From Rhodoblastus sp963804045 (GTDB lineage Bacteria > Pseudomonadota > Alphaproteobacteria > Rhizobiales > Beijerinckiaceae), in contig CAWDOR010000030.1 of assembly GCA_963804045.1 (NCBI GenBank), forward strand, positions 50,726 to 114,725: DNA of 64,000 nucleotides, read 5' to 3'. Position numbers and translations under genes: made by a program. The notes beneath the pieces were generated by a model. That model made no database searches, had not been told where the DNA came from, and was given only the letters and a program-made list of their open reading frames with translations. This document shows, piece by piece, positions 9,001 through 17,887 of this stretch. How positions within the stretch are numbered: the stretch's first letter is position 1; every line of letters starts with the position of its first letter.

Positions 9001-12000
9001 TCAGGCGAATTGGCTCACGGCCACCGGACTGACGATTTCGTCGGGTTACAGCATTCAGCTTTCGCTCGATGGCGCGCAGGTCGCGTCCTCGCTGTCGGCG
9101 GCGCTGATTGCGACCTTGCCTGGCCTGTTGGGGACCAATCTCGATCCGACTATTTCCAATGCCTCCTCAATCCAAATTTACTGCAACGACGGCCCGCTGG
9201 CGCTGAGCGTCGCGGAAGTTCAGGAAATCGAGACGCTGAACGCCGCGGGGGATTATATTTCCATCGGCTCGGTGGACTATCAGAACTTACTGACCGACAG
9301 CGCCGCAAATATCGAAACTTTCGCCGCCGGCCTCACAGCCGCGCAAATTACGACGCTGAAGAATCTCGATATCACCGGCGTCGCCTTTACCGACAGTTCT
9401 GTCGCGCTCGATGTGGCGCAGGCGCAGGCGCTGGAGCCCCTGGGCCTGCGGCTGAGCATGCAAAACGGAACCGCCGTCACGCTGCAGGACACGGCCAGCG
9501 CCGTCCAGAACCTGATCGATACCGGTTATGGCTGGCTCACGAACCTCGGCGTGTACAATTTCGCGGCGACCAGCGGCGGGTTGCAATTCACGATCGCTCA
9601 GGCGCAGACGCTGTGGTCGGCGGGCGTCAATTTCACGGTTCCCGCCGGCGACGCCCTTACCCTGCAGGACACGGGCGCCAATATCGCCGCCTTGCTGAAC
9701 GATGTGGCCGTCAACGGCGACAATGGCCAGATCAGCACGATCACCGAAAGGCTCGACGTCTCCACCCTCATCGCCAATGACGGGACGTTGACGATCACCG
9801 CCGCCGCCGCCGCCGCACTGGTGACGAGCAATAGCGACCATTTCCAGTCCATCACGCTGAATTCCCAAGGCGATGGCGTGATTATCCAGGACAACGCGAC
9901 CGATCTCGAAAACATGTCGCTGACGGATTGGCAGGATCTGTCGTCGATCGGCGTCACCGGCGTCGACGTGACCGGCGCCGGCGCGACGCTGACGCTGACC
10001 GTTGCGGAAGCGCAGGCGATTCTCGATCCGATCACCATCACCACGAATGGCGGCTCGGTGGTCGTCTCCGGCTCGGAAACCGACATCGAAAACCTCACGG
10101 CGGCGGAGATTGCCCAGCTGTCCAGCCTGGGCGTCACCGGATATGACTTCCAGAGCCTTTCGGGCGCCGAACCGCTGACCATCGCCGTCGGCCAGACGCT
10201 GGCGGTCGACGACGCCGTCGCCAGCACGCAATCGATCACCTTCGCCGGCGGCAATGGCGTGTTCGCTCCGGCGGACGCGCCCGACATGCAGGGCACAATC
10301 TATGCGTTCCAGCCCGGCGATGCGATCGACCTGACCGGCGCGGTCTATGACGGCAGCGCCACGGCGACGCTCGAATCCGGCAATGTTCTGCAAGTCGTCG
10401 AGAACAACGGAAACACCACCTATAATATCCAGCTCGATCCCAATCAGGATTTCTTCTCCGACAATAGCCTCGACACGTTCACGGTCCAGCAGGGCGCGGG
10501 CACGGGCACGGAGATCACCCTCCAACAGACGCCGATCAGTTACGACGAGGAGTTGATTCCATCGGGCGAGAACGCCGATGGCGTGACAGTGGCTTCCGGC
10601 GGCGAACTGGAAGTTCAATCCGGCGCGACGCTCAACGGCGCCGTCACCAGCGGCTCTGTGCTGGTGGACGGCGGCGGCGTCGCCAATAACGTGGCGGTGG
10701 GCTCCGGCGGGCAGGTGGAAGTTCAATATGGCGCAACGCTCAATGGCGCGACGGTCGCCAGCGGCGGCGATGTGCTGGTGGATGGCGGCGGCTCTGCCAA
10801 TGGCGTCATCCTCAATGGCGGCGAGCTGGACAATTATGGCTCGGCCTCCGGCACGGTCGTCGGCTCCGGCAGCCTGCTGCAAGCCTATGCGCCGACCACG
10901 GCGACGACAATTCAGGCGGGTGGAACCGCCTATGTCTGGGGCGCCCAGGGCGGATCGCTCGATGTGACCAGCGCGACGGGCGGCAGCGCCGCGGGCGGCG
11001 GCGTCGTTTTCCAGGACGCTTACGGCCTGTTGCAACTCGACGGGACCACCATCCCCGAGATGGCGGTCGACGCCTTCAGGTCTGGCGACACCATCGACCT
11101 GACCGGCGCGACCTATGATCAAACCGCGACGGCGACGCTCGAGACCGGCAATATCCTGCAAATTCAAGAGGCAAGCGGAACCTACGACGTCAATCTCCAG
11201 CCGAATCAGGATTTCCTGAGCGAAAGCTTTGTCCTGGGTCAGGACAATTTCGGCGGAACGGACATCACGCTTCAGCAGACGGTTCTCACCACCTATGCCG
11301 CGATCCCGACCGGGGACGATGTCTACGGCGTGAACGTCGGTTCCGGCGGCGAAGTCGACGTGAACGCGCAAACCACGCTGGTTGGGGCGCAAGTCGGCGC
11401 CGGCGGCCAAATCGTGGTTGAAAACGGCGGCAGCGAGTTCGATTCGATCCTCAACGCCGGCGCCACGGAAACAGTGCTGTCCGGCGGCCAAGCCGACGGA
11501 ACTGGCATCGACGGCGGTACGCAGATCGTCGCGAACGGCGGCTTCGCCGAACTCGTTTTCGTTGGCAATGGCGGCGAACAGATTGTCCAGGACGGCGGCT
11601 CGGTCAACGTGTCCTATATCGACGCCGGCGGCGGCGTGGACTATCAGTCCGGCGGCGCGAGCACCGGATTCACCGACTTTTTGCAGACCGGCGGAACTGT
11701 TCAATTCGACGGCGCCAATATTTCCAGCGTCCCGATCTATGGTTTTGGCGTTGGGGACAAGATCGACCTCAGCAATTATTCCGGGGAAACGAACTACACA
11801 TTCACCGCCGGCGATTTGACGGTCAATTTTGGCGGTGAAGGCAGCGTCTCGCTCGATTTGCCCAATACCGACCCCAACGCCACATTCCACTTCACGTCCT
11901 TCGGCGCGAACGGGACCGAAATTTCAATCGTTCCCTGCTTCTGCGTGGGAACCCTGATCCGGACCGAGGGCGGCGAAGTCGCGGTCGAAACTCTGAAGCG

Positions 12001-12520
12001 CGGCGATCTGGTGATGACGACGCAAGGCGTCGCCAAGCCGGTCTCGTGGATCGGCCGGCGCGCCGTGAGCGCCGCATTCGCCGACCCGGTCCGCTGCTGG
12101 CCAATCCGCGTCAAGGCCGGCGCCCTGGACGAGAATGTCCCCTCCCGCGACCTGCTGCTGTCGCCCGATCACGCGCTGCTGGTCGGGGGCGTGCTGATCC
12201 AGGCCGGCGCGCTGGTCAACGGCGCGTCGATCGTGCGCGAGAGGTCCGTGCCGCCGGTGTTCGTCTATTATCACGTCGAACTGGACGATCATTCGCTGAT
12301 CCTGGCCGAAAACACGCCTGCCGAAACCTTTGTCGACAATGTCGATCGGATGGGCTTCGATAATTGGGCGGAGCATGAGGCGCTTTTCCCCGGGGGCAAG
12401 CCGATCGAGGAAATGCCCTATCCCCGCGCCAAAGCACGGCGACAGGTTCCGATGCAAATCCGGGCGGCGCTAGACGCGCGTGCGATGACGACCCTGAAGC
12501 AGTTCTTTGCCGTGGCATAG
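3089..12520 (+). CDS. Giant glycine-rich repeat surface protein with C-terminal Hint domain, interrupted by four single-base frame changes
   Basis: If four one-base indels are corrected this is one frame of about 3143 residues. Start ATG 3089 has GGAGAG upstream; TTG 3071 is an alternative. Frame changes are needed near 5187 (base missing), 5708 (extra base), 6835 (extra base) and 7938 (base missing), and they sum to zero. Order of parts: Gly-Gly-Ala-Gly-Gly-rich modules (3089 to about 6850); a non-repetitive domain (about 7230-7780); three Ig-like repeats with GTLAQVNAAL (starting 7982, 8324, 8720); helical repeats with AQ...L...GV (about 8890-10150); AIDA-like SGG repeats (about 10550-11700); and a Hint domain (11930-12400). 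There is no N-terminal signal peptide, so type I secretion is more likely than Sec (inference). Probable adhesin or matrix protein. Either a recent pseudogene or carrying assembly errors. Confidence 0.75.
3764..6757 (+). repeat. Five tandem modules marked by GYGKSYLTFDD-type boxes in the glycine-rich region
   Basis: A conserved box recurs at 3764 (GYGKSYLTFDD), 4439 (GYGKSYLTFDD), 5209 (GYGYSSLNFDD), 5990 (GYAKSYLDYTD) and 6725 (GYGKSTLNF), spaced 675, 770, 781 and 735 nt. Between boxes GGAGG or GGSGG units recur every 30-45 residues, separated by short Ala/Tyr/Thr-rich strands and often followed by AYA or ASA. The regular spacing suggests each module is a structural unit, possibly polyglycine-type helices between beta strands (inference). 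Confidence 0.7.
11930..12400 (+). other. C-terminal Hint (Hedgehog/intein-type, Hint_2) domain of the giant protein
   Basis: The domain opens at PCFCVGTLIRTEGGEVAVE, with the nucleophile Cys encoded at 11936 (second Cys at 11942). It continues through LKRGDLVMT, the LLLSPDHALLVGG block (the block-B-like His) and LAENTPAETFVDNVDR. This arrangement is that of Hint_2 domains at the C-termini of large secreted alphaproteobacterial proteins. Hint folds cleave the chain before the Cys and can pass the ester to an acceptor; whether this one is active is not shown by sequence. Confidence 0.8.
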
Positions 12521-12757
12521 CTGGGACCATCGGGCGTCCAAGGGTAATTCATTTCCGCGCCAGGAAAGCTTGCCCGCGAGAGCCGAAACGCAAGCTACGA
12601 AGCCGCGATCGGCTGCTCAGGGTCAAAAGTAATCCTCCGCGTAGCGGAGCTTAACGGTCCGCTTGGTCCTCATAAGCGGCCCCAGTGGGCGATTGGTCGA
12701 GATTTGCTTAGAATCTAAGAATGACTGGCGGCAGCACAATCCGGCTCCATAAGTGGC

Positions 12758-12787
12758 GTCGGTGGTTGCGGGTCCCCGCAACCAAAT
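12758..12787. repeat. 30-bp hairpin repeat, copy 2 (right flank of the sulfotransferase/Hint block)
   Basis: The sequence is identical to 1809-1838 except for one base in the loop (G for C) and lies in the same orientation, with an 8-bp GGTTGCGG/CCGCAACC stem. It lies 238 bp after the giant gene. The 12521-13000 gap otherwise holds only a short CTCCGC/GCGGAG inverted repeat near 12635 and a weak hairpin at 12815-12842. Confidence 0.6.
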
Positions 12788-12814
12788 CAACTCACATCCA
12801 CAATGCCGAAACAT

Positions 12815-12842
12815 AAAGCCGCTCCATCATCGCGGCGGCTTT
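12815..12842 (-). terminator. Hairpin downstream of the crotonase gene, possible terminator
   Basis: AAAGCCGC (12815-12822) and GCGGCTTT (12835-12842) form an 8-bp stem with a 12-nt loop. On the minus strand it follows the crotonase stop by about 160 nt, but the T run is only three bases, so termination is uncertain. Confidence 0.25.
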
Positions 12843-13000
12843 CGCCGTTCTTCGCCGAACGCCCAAGTCGCTGTTGGATGACAGTTCTGTGGCGGGTCAA
12901 GGCGCCGGCGCCGAATTGAATCTGGCGGAGCGACGTCAATGCGGAGCGCGGCGGGGAGGTCTGTTTCCCCCCACGCGAATTCGTCGCAGCCGTCCGCATT

Positions 13001-13768
13001 TCACGCTCCGACGAAAGCGCGCACGCGCTCCGCCGTTTCCATTTGCATCATCAGCCGTTCGATGCCGTCGATTTCCGCGGCTACGCCATTGGCCTGCATG
13101 GGCAAGGCCGCGCGCAGGCAGGCCTTCGCGGCGCGCAGGGCCGGCGCTGACAGGCCGCTGATGCGCTCGGCTATGGCGTGGGCTGCGGCCGCGAACGCCT
13201 CGCGCTCCACGGCCCATTGCGCCAAACCCACGCGAAGCGCCTCGCTTCCGTCCAAAGCTTCGCCGGACAGAATGACGCGCGCGGCTATTCCGGGGCCGCA
13301 AAGCTGGGTGAGCCTCTGTGTCCCGCCGGCGCCCGGCAACAGTCCGACGCGCGCTTCGGGCAGCCCAAGCTTGGCGTTAATAGCCGCAATGCGAAGATCG
13401 CAAGCCAGGGCCAATTCGAGCCCGCCGCCCAGCGCATGGCCTTCGAGTTCCGCCAGGGTGACAACGGGAAGCGCGGCCAGCCGATCGAAGACGCGATGCA
13501 GCAGCCGCACCGTTCGACCCATTTCCTCACTGCCGTCGCGCGTTCCAACGCGTCCCGCGATCATGCGCAAATCGGCGCCGGCGCAGAACAGCTTCAATGC
13601 GCTGCGAATGCGCAGAAGCTTGACTTCCGGCGCGGCCAAGACGCGATCGAAGGCTTGATCCAGCGCGGCCAGCAACGCATCGTCTATGGCGTTGACTGGG
13701 GCGCGGTCGAGCAGGATGGTCGCTATGCCGCCGTCAATGGTGAAACTCAGCCTTTTTTTGATATTCAT
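13001..13768 (-). CDS. Enoyl-CoA hydratase/isomerase (crotonase) family, candidate cyclohexenecarboxyl-CoA or pimeloyl pathway hydratase
   Basis: This 255-residue crotonase has both glutamates of active hydratases: the first in HALGGGLELALACD (about residue 117) and the second in GLPEARVGLLPGAGGTQRL (about residue 137). The oxyanion-hole region near FCAGADL is also present. It lies 24 nt behind a zinc alcohol dehydrogenase gene and faces away from badR. The window's pathway needs a hydratase for cyclohex-1-ene-1-carboxyl-CoA (BadK step), and no other free-standing one is seen besides the PimF N-terminal domain. That assignment is inference; it could instead act like PimE. Confidence 0.8.
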   Translation of the reverse strand: MNIKKRLSFTIDGGIATILLDRAPVNAIDDALLAALDQAFDRVLAAPEVKLLRIRSALKLFCAGADLRMIAGRVGTRDGSEEMGRTVRLLHRVFDRLAALPVVTLAELEGHALGGGLELALACDLRIAAINAKLGLPEARVGLLPGAGGTQRLTQLCGPGIAARVILSGEALDGSEALRVGLAQWAVEREAFAAAAHAIAERISGLSAPALRAAKACLRAALPMQANGVAAEIDGIERLMMQMETAERVRAFVGA

Positions 13769-13792
13769 CTTGGTTCTCCGAGGCTGATCGCC

Positions 13793-14848
13793 TCATGTTT
13801 CAGCGATGGAAATCGCCACCTTGCCGAATTGATCGCCGGACTCGAGGCGAGAAAGAGCCTGATGCGTGTCGTCGAGATCGAAGGTTGAATCGATGATCGG
13901 GCGCACATTGTTTGTGACGCTGAATTTCAGCAGAGTGCTGAATTCGTCGAAATTGCCGGAGGTCGAGCCAAAAATCTGCAATTGGCGAATGAAGATGCGG
14001 CGCAAATCGGCGGGAGGCTGATCGCCCGTCGTCGCGCCGCAGGTGACAATGCGTCCGCCGCGCACGAGCGATTTCAGCGCGGATGACCAGACGGCGGCGC
14101 CGACATTCTCGATCACCACATCGACGCCCCGGCCCTCGGTCGCCTCCAGAACGCCCCGCGCCAGATCCTGAGAACTTGTATCGATCGCCATGTCCGCGCC
14201 AAGCTGCAAAGCGCGGTCGAGTTTGGCCCGGCTTCGCGAACTGACGATGGTGCGCGCGCCAATGGCGGAAGCCAGTTGCAAGGCGGCGAGCGACACGCCG
14301 CCGCCGATGCCGACGATCAGGACGCTTTCCCAGGCTTGAAGCCGAGCCTTGGAAAACAGCATCCGCCAGGCCGTGAGGTGATTGACGCCGAGAGCCGCCG
14401 CCTCGGCGTCCGTCAGGCCTTCGGGCTTGGGAAAGACATTGCGGGCTGGCGCGCAGACATATTCGGCGAAAGTCCCGTCGCGATGTTCGCCCAGATATTT
14501 GATGGACGAGCACAAGACATGGTCCCCGCGAAGGCAAAATTCGCAACGTCCGCAGCCAATGCCGGGATGAACCACCACGCTGTCGCCGACCTTCAGGCGA
14601 ATTTCGTTGGCGTCGCAGGCGACGATGGCGCCGGAGCCATCGAGCCCCATGATCATGGGAAGCGCGTGCGTGATGCCCGCGCCGCTGTCGCGCATGTAAA
14701 GATCGACGCGATTGACCGTCGCCGCCCGCATTCGAACCAGAACCTCGCCGGGCCCGCGGTCGGGAATTGGACGCGCGCCAATCCGCACGACATCATTGCC
14801 GCCATGGCCGGTCAGATAGGCCGCCCGCATAAACGTCTCATCGTTCAT
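13793..14848 (-). CDS. Zinc-binding alcohol dehydrogenase family (MDR) protein
   Basis: This 351-residue medium-chain dehydrogenase has a GroES-like N-terminal part. Its structural-zinc loop has four cysteines (GCGRCEFCLRGDHVLC, about residues 93-108). The central nucleotide-binding domain carries GIGGGVSLAALQLA. ATG 14848 is taken as start; GTG 14857 and ATG 14830 are alternatives. It probably oxidises or reduces a secondary alcohol or enone with NAD(P). It lies between the BadR-type operator and the crotonase, so it is likely part of the alicyclic regulon, perhaps as a side dehydrogenase for hydroxylated ring CoA esters (inference). Confidence 0.8.
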   Translation of the reverse strand: MNDETFMRAAYLTGHGGNDVVRIGARPIPDRGPGEVLVRMRAATVNRVDLYMRDSGAGITHALPMIMGLDGSGAIVACDANEIRLKVGDSVVVHPGIGCGRCEFCLRGDHVLCSSIKYLGEHRDGTFAEYVCAPARNVFPKPEGLTDAEAAALGVNHLTAWRMLFSKARLQAWESVLIVGIGGGVSLAALQLASAIGARTIVSSRSRAKLDRALQLGADMAIDTSSQDLARGVLEATEGRGVDVVIENVGAAVWSSALKSLVRGGRIVTCGATTGDQPPADLRRIFIRQLQIFGSTSGNFDEFSTLLKFSVTNNVRPIIDSTFDLDDTHQALSRLESGDQFGKVAISIAET

Positions 14849-14896
14849 TCGTAGCACTCGAATTGTTGCGTTGCGGGGTTGGGTTCAGTCGTGAAG

Positions 14897-14915
14897 CAAT
14901 ATATTGTTGTATAAT
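14897..14915 (+). promoter_or_regulatory. Candidate BadR operator and -10 box in the adh-badR intergenic region
   Basis: The perfect 10-bp palindrome CAATATATTG (14897-14906) is followed 3 nt later by TATAAT (14910-14915) pointing at badR. The longer string AAGCAATATATTG recurs exactly at the badH promoter (23794-23806). An operator between -35 and -10 fits autorepression; it also lies within 50 bp of the divergent adh start. Confidence 0.6.
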
Positions 14916-15049
14916 AGCGGGGCCGAAAGCAGCCAGGAGCTCATGCCGTATCCGGCGGCATTTTGGGCCAGGAGTTCGGGCAACTCGCGTCCAAAACCCG
15001 AGGATGGTCTTTCGGTCGCGGATAGAAACGGCAGACGCCCACATTGATT

Positions 15050-15514
15050 ATGGATCAAAAACAATTCGAAATGGCCAACAGGCTGTTTTTCCGTCTGTAT
15101 CAAGCGTCTAACCTGCTCCATAAGATCGGCACCCGGTCTTTGCGCGGGGTTGGCTCCACGACGCAGCAATGGGCGGTGCTCGGCGCGCTGGCGCGGCGCT
15201 CGGTCATCGAGACCGGCATGACGGTGAAGGAATTGATCGAGTTCCTTCTGCTGAGCCGACAGAATCTCACCGCTGTCATCGATCGTCTGGTGGAGCGCGG
15301 CTGGGTCGAGCGCGTCAAGGACGCCCAGGACGGGCGCAGCCGCCGCATCTGCCTGACCCAGGAAGGCTTGAAAGTCTGGGCCAGCATGCTCGATCTGATC
15401 GACGCCTTCTACTCCGAGGCTCTTGTGGATTTCGACGATAGCGAGCGCGCGGAGCTTTTCCGAATGTTGGACAAACTGAAAGTCTCTTTCTGCGGCATGG
15501 GGATCGAGGACTGA
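15050..15514 (+). CDS. badR: MarR-family regulator, BadR-like repressor of alicyclic acid degradation
   Basis: This 154-residue winged-helix protein has the MarR pattern. The helix region VKELIEFLLLSRQNLTAVIDRLVERGW (residues about 60-86) is followed by the wing DGRSRRICLTQEG. ATG 15050 is used; a TTG lies 6 nt upstream. In R. palustris BadR represses badHI/aliBA-type genes and is released by 2-ketocyclohexane-1-carboxyl-CoA (family knowledge). Its place inside this cluster and the palindromes at its own, aliA and badH promoters support the same job here. Convergent with pimD. Confidence 0.75.
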   Translation: MDQKQFEMANRLFFRLYQASNLLHKIGTRSLRGVGSTTQQWAVLGALARRSVIETGMTVKELIEFLLLSRQNLTAVIDRLVERGWVERVKDAQDGRSRRICLTQEGLKVWASMLDLIDAFYSEALVDFDDSERAELFRMLDKLKVSFCGMGIED

Positions 15515-15537
15515 AGGCATATCGGCGCAGGGTCCTG

Positions 15538-16683
15538 TCAGTCGTTGGCGAAAAGCCCAGGCGATTGTGAAAGACGGTCCAGGCAATGGTCGGTGTCGGC
15601 GAAAGTCCTGGCGATCATCGTCAGCCGTTTGAATAAATGGCCAAGCTTGTATTCCATGGTCATGCCAATGCCGCCGTGCAACTGCACCGCTTGCTCCCCG
15701 ATGAACCGGGCGGATTCATTGATCTGCGCCTTGGCGGCGAGAATGGCGTCGCGGCGAGTTGCGGGATCGGATTCGTCAAGGCTCATGGCGGCATAAAGGG
15801 CCATGCTGCGGGCCTGCTCCAGCGCCGCATACATGTCGGCGGCGCGATGCTGGAGAGACTGGAAGGAGCCGAGGACGACGCCAAATTGCGCGCGCGTCTT
15901 GAGATAATCGACGGTCATTTTCAGCGCTTCATCCATCGCACCGACCGCCTCGGCGCAGAGCGCCGCGATCGCCTCGTCAATCGTGGCGTCTATGGCCGCA
16001 GCGGCGCTTTCATTGAGCAGCGCCGAGGCGGGGACAAGGACGTTTGCAAAATTCAGTTCGGCGGCGCGCAGGCCATCCTGGGTGCGATAGGCGCGGCGCG
16101 CGAGGCCTGGCGCCGAACCGTCGACGAGGAACAGGCCAATTCCCGCCGCATCGCGCTGGCCGCCGGCCAGCCGCGCGGAGACCAGAAACTTGTCGGCGCT
16201 GTCGCCATGCAGCACGAGGCTTTTGGCGCCGTCGAGGCGAAAACCCTCGTCTTCGCGGCGTGCGGTCATCGCCACATTGTGCAGATCATAGCGCGCCTGC
16301 TTTTCGGCATGGGCGAAAGCCAGAATAAGTCCGCCCTCCGCCAACGCGGCGATGAGTTCCGCGCGCAATTCGCTGGCGGCGGCATGCCGCAGCAATGCGC
16401 CGCAGAGCACCACCGACGCGAAATAAGGCTCCAGCGCCAAAGCGCGGCCGAAGGCCTCCATGACAATCATGGTTTCGACCGCGCCGCCGCCGAAACCGCC
16501 ATCCTCTTCGGCGAAGGGCAGGCCCAGCAGGCCGAGTTCGGCGAGCTGCGTCCAGGCGTCGCGGCTCCAGCCGTCGGGCTCGGACTGGAATTTGCGGCGG
16601 TTGTCGAAATCATAGGTTTTCGCCATCAGCCTGTCGACATTGTCTTGCAGCAGACGCTGCTCGTCGGTCAGATCGAAATTCAT
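15538..16683 (-). CDS. pimD: Acyl-CoA dehydrogenase, small subunit of pimeloyl-CoA dehydrogenase (PimD-like)
   Basis: This 381-residue acyl-CoA dehydrogenase fold protein begins MNFDLTDEQRLLQDNVDRLM. The C-terminal region (EQAVQLHGGIGMTMEYKLGH) has the FAD-contacting QLHGGIG segment but lacks the usual EGT catalytic block, as expected for one half of a two-subunit enzyme. It starts 2 nt after the pimC stop. With PimC it should introduce the 2,3-double bond into pimeloyl-CoA and pass electrons to ETF. GTG 16689 is an alternative start overlapping pimC. Confidence 0.78.
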   Translation of the reverse strand: MNFDLTDEQRLLQDNVDRLMAKTYDFDNRRKFQSEPDGWSRDAWTQLAELGLLGLPFAEEDGGFGGGAVETMIVMEAFGRALALEPYFASVVLCGALLRHAAASELRAELIAALAEGGLILAFAHAEKQARYDLHNVAMTARREDEGFRLDGAKSLVLHGDSADKFLVSARLAGGQRDAAGIGLFLVDGSAPGLARRAYRTQDGLRAAELNFANVLVPASALLNESAAAAIDATIDEAIAALCAEAVGAMDEALKMTVDYLKTRAQFGVVLGSFQSLQHRAADMYAALEQARSMALYAAMSLDESDPATRRDAILAAKAQINESARFIGEQAVQLHGGIGMTMEYKLGHLFKRLTMIARTFADTDHCLDRLSQSPGLFAND

Positions 16684-16685
16684 GA

Positions 16686-17870
16686 TCACAATCCCAATAT
16701 GGCCTTGGCGATGATGTTGCGCTGGATTTCGTTGGCGCCGCCATAGATCGACAGTTTGCGCAGGTTGAAATAGGTCGCCGCCGCGCCATGCGACCAGGCG
16801 ACATCCTGTGACGCCGCATCGCCGAGATCCTCAGCCGCCAGCGCATGCGGCCCGACGACATCCATCATCAGATCGGTGGTCGCCTGTTGCAATTCCGAGC
16901 CGCGCAGCTTCAGGATCGAGGTGAGCGGGTTCGGCTTGCCGTCCTCGCCGCCGCCGGCGCAGACGACGCGCAAAACGCTCATTTCCAGCGCCTTGGCCTC
17001 GATCTCCAAGCGCGCCAGTTTGCGCCGGAACGCCGCGTTTTCACTCAACGGGCCGTCCCCGCCGGGCGCGCTGGCCGCAAGCTCGCGAATCCGTCGCAGG
17101 CGGGCCTTGGCGACGCCGACTCGGGCCTGGCCGTAACGTTCATTGCCGAGCAGGAATTTGGCGTAATCCCAGCCCTTGTTTTCCTCGCCGACCAGATTTT
17201 CGAGGGGAACCCGCACGTTGTCGAAGAAGACCTCGTTCACTTCCGCGCCGCCGTCGATCAATTGAATGGGACGCAAAGTGACGCCCGGCGTCTTCATGTC
17301 GACCAGGAGGAAGGAGATGCCCTTCTGCTTCTTTGCGGACGCATCGGTTCGCGCGAGGACGAAAATCCAGTCGGCATATTGCCCGAGGGTCGTCCAGGTC
17401 TTCTGGCCATTGACCACCCAGAAATCGCCGTCGCGCTTCGCCGTGGTTTTCAGGCCAGCGAGGTCGGAACCGGCGCCAGGCTCGGAAAAGCCCTGGCACC
17501 ACCAGTCGTCGAGATTGGCGATGCGCGGCAGAAAGCGCTTCTTCTGCGCCTCCGAACCAAAAGTGTAGATCACCGGTCCGACCATGCTGGCGCCGAAGGA
17601 GAGCGGCTCCGGCGCCGGGAACCGCTGCAATTCGTCGCGGAACATCATCTGTTTCACCGCGTTCCAGCCCGTTCCGCCCCATTCGACCGGCCAATGCGCC
17701 ACGGCCCAGCCGCGCGCATGGAGAACGCGGGTCCAGGCGACCAGTTCGCTCTTCTCGACCTTGCGCCCTTCGATCAGCTTCTGGCGGATTTCCGCAGGCA
17801 GGCGAGCGCGAAGGAATGCGCGAACCTCTTGACGGAACGAGATGTCTTCTTCGGTGAAACGCAGTTCCAT
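16686..17870 (-). CDS. pimC: Acyl-CoA dehydrogenase, large subunit of pimeloyl-CoA dehydrogenase (PimC-like)
   Basis: This 394-residue acyl-CoA dehydrogenase begins MELRFTEEDISFRQEVRAFL. It has the FSEPGAGSDLAGLKTTA flavin/substrate motif (about residues 130-146) and WVVNGQKTWTT. The C-terminus reads SIYGGANEIQRNIIAKAILG, with Gly where single-subunit enzymes carry Glu of EGT, typical of heteromeric partners. The GAGG ribosome-binding site is 6 nt upstream. It follows gcdH by 17 nt and overlaps the pimD leader. Dicarboxylyl-CoA specificity is inferred from context. Confidence 0.8.
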   Translation of the reverse strand: MELRFTEEDISFRQEVRAFLRARLPAEIRQKLIEGRKVEKSELVAWTRVLHARGWAVAHWPVEWGGTGWNAVKQMMFRDELQRFPAPEPLSFGASMVGPVIYTFGSEAQKKRFLPRIANLDDWWCQGFSEPGAGSDLAGLKTTAKRDGDFWVVNGQKTWTTLGQYADWIFVLARTDASAKKQKGISFLLVDMKTPGVTLRPIQLIDGGAEVNEVFFDNVRVPLENLVGEENKGWDYAKFLLGNERYGQARVGVAKARLRRIRELAASAPGGDGPLSENAAFRRKLARLEIEAKALEMSVLRVVCAGGGEDGKPNPLTSILKLRGSELQQATTDLMMDVVGPHALAAEDLGDAASQDVAWSHGAAATYFNLRKLSIYGGANEIQRNIIAKAILGL

Positions 17871-17887
17871 GACAGCCTCGCTATGGC

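Noticed and set aside
9287..11890. 867-codon minus-strand frame opposite the Hint protein
   Set aside because: It is antisense to a well-supported repeat protein with family motifs; its composition is that of a shadow frame.
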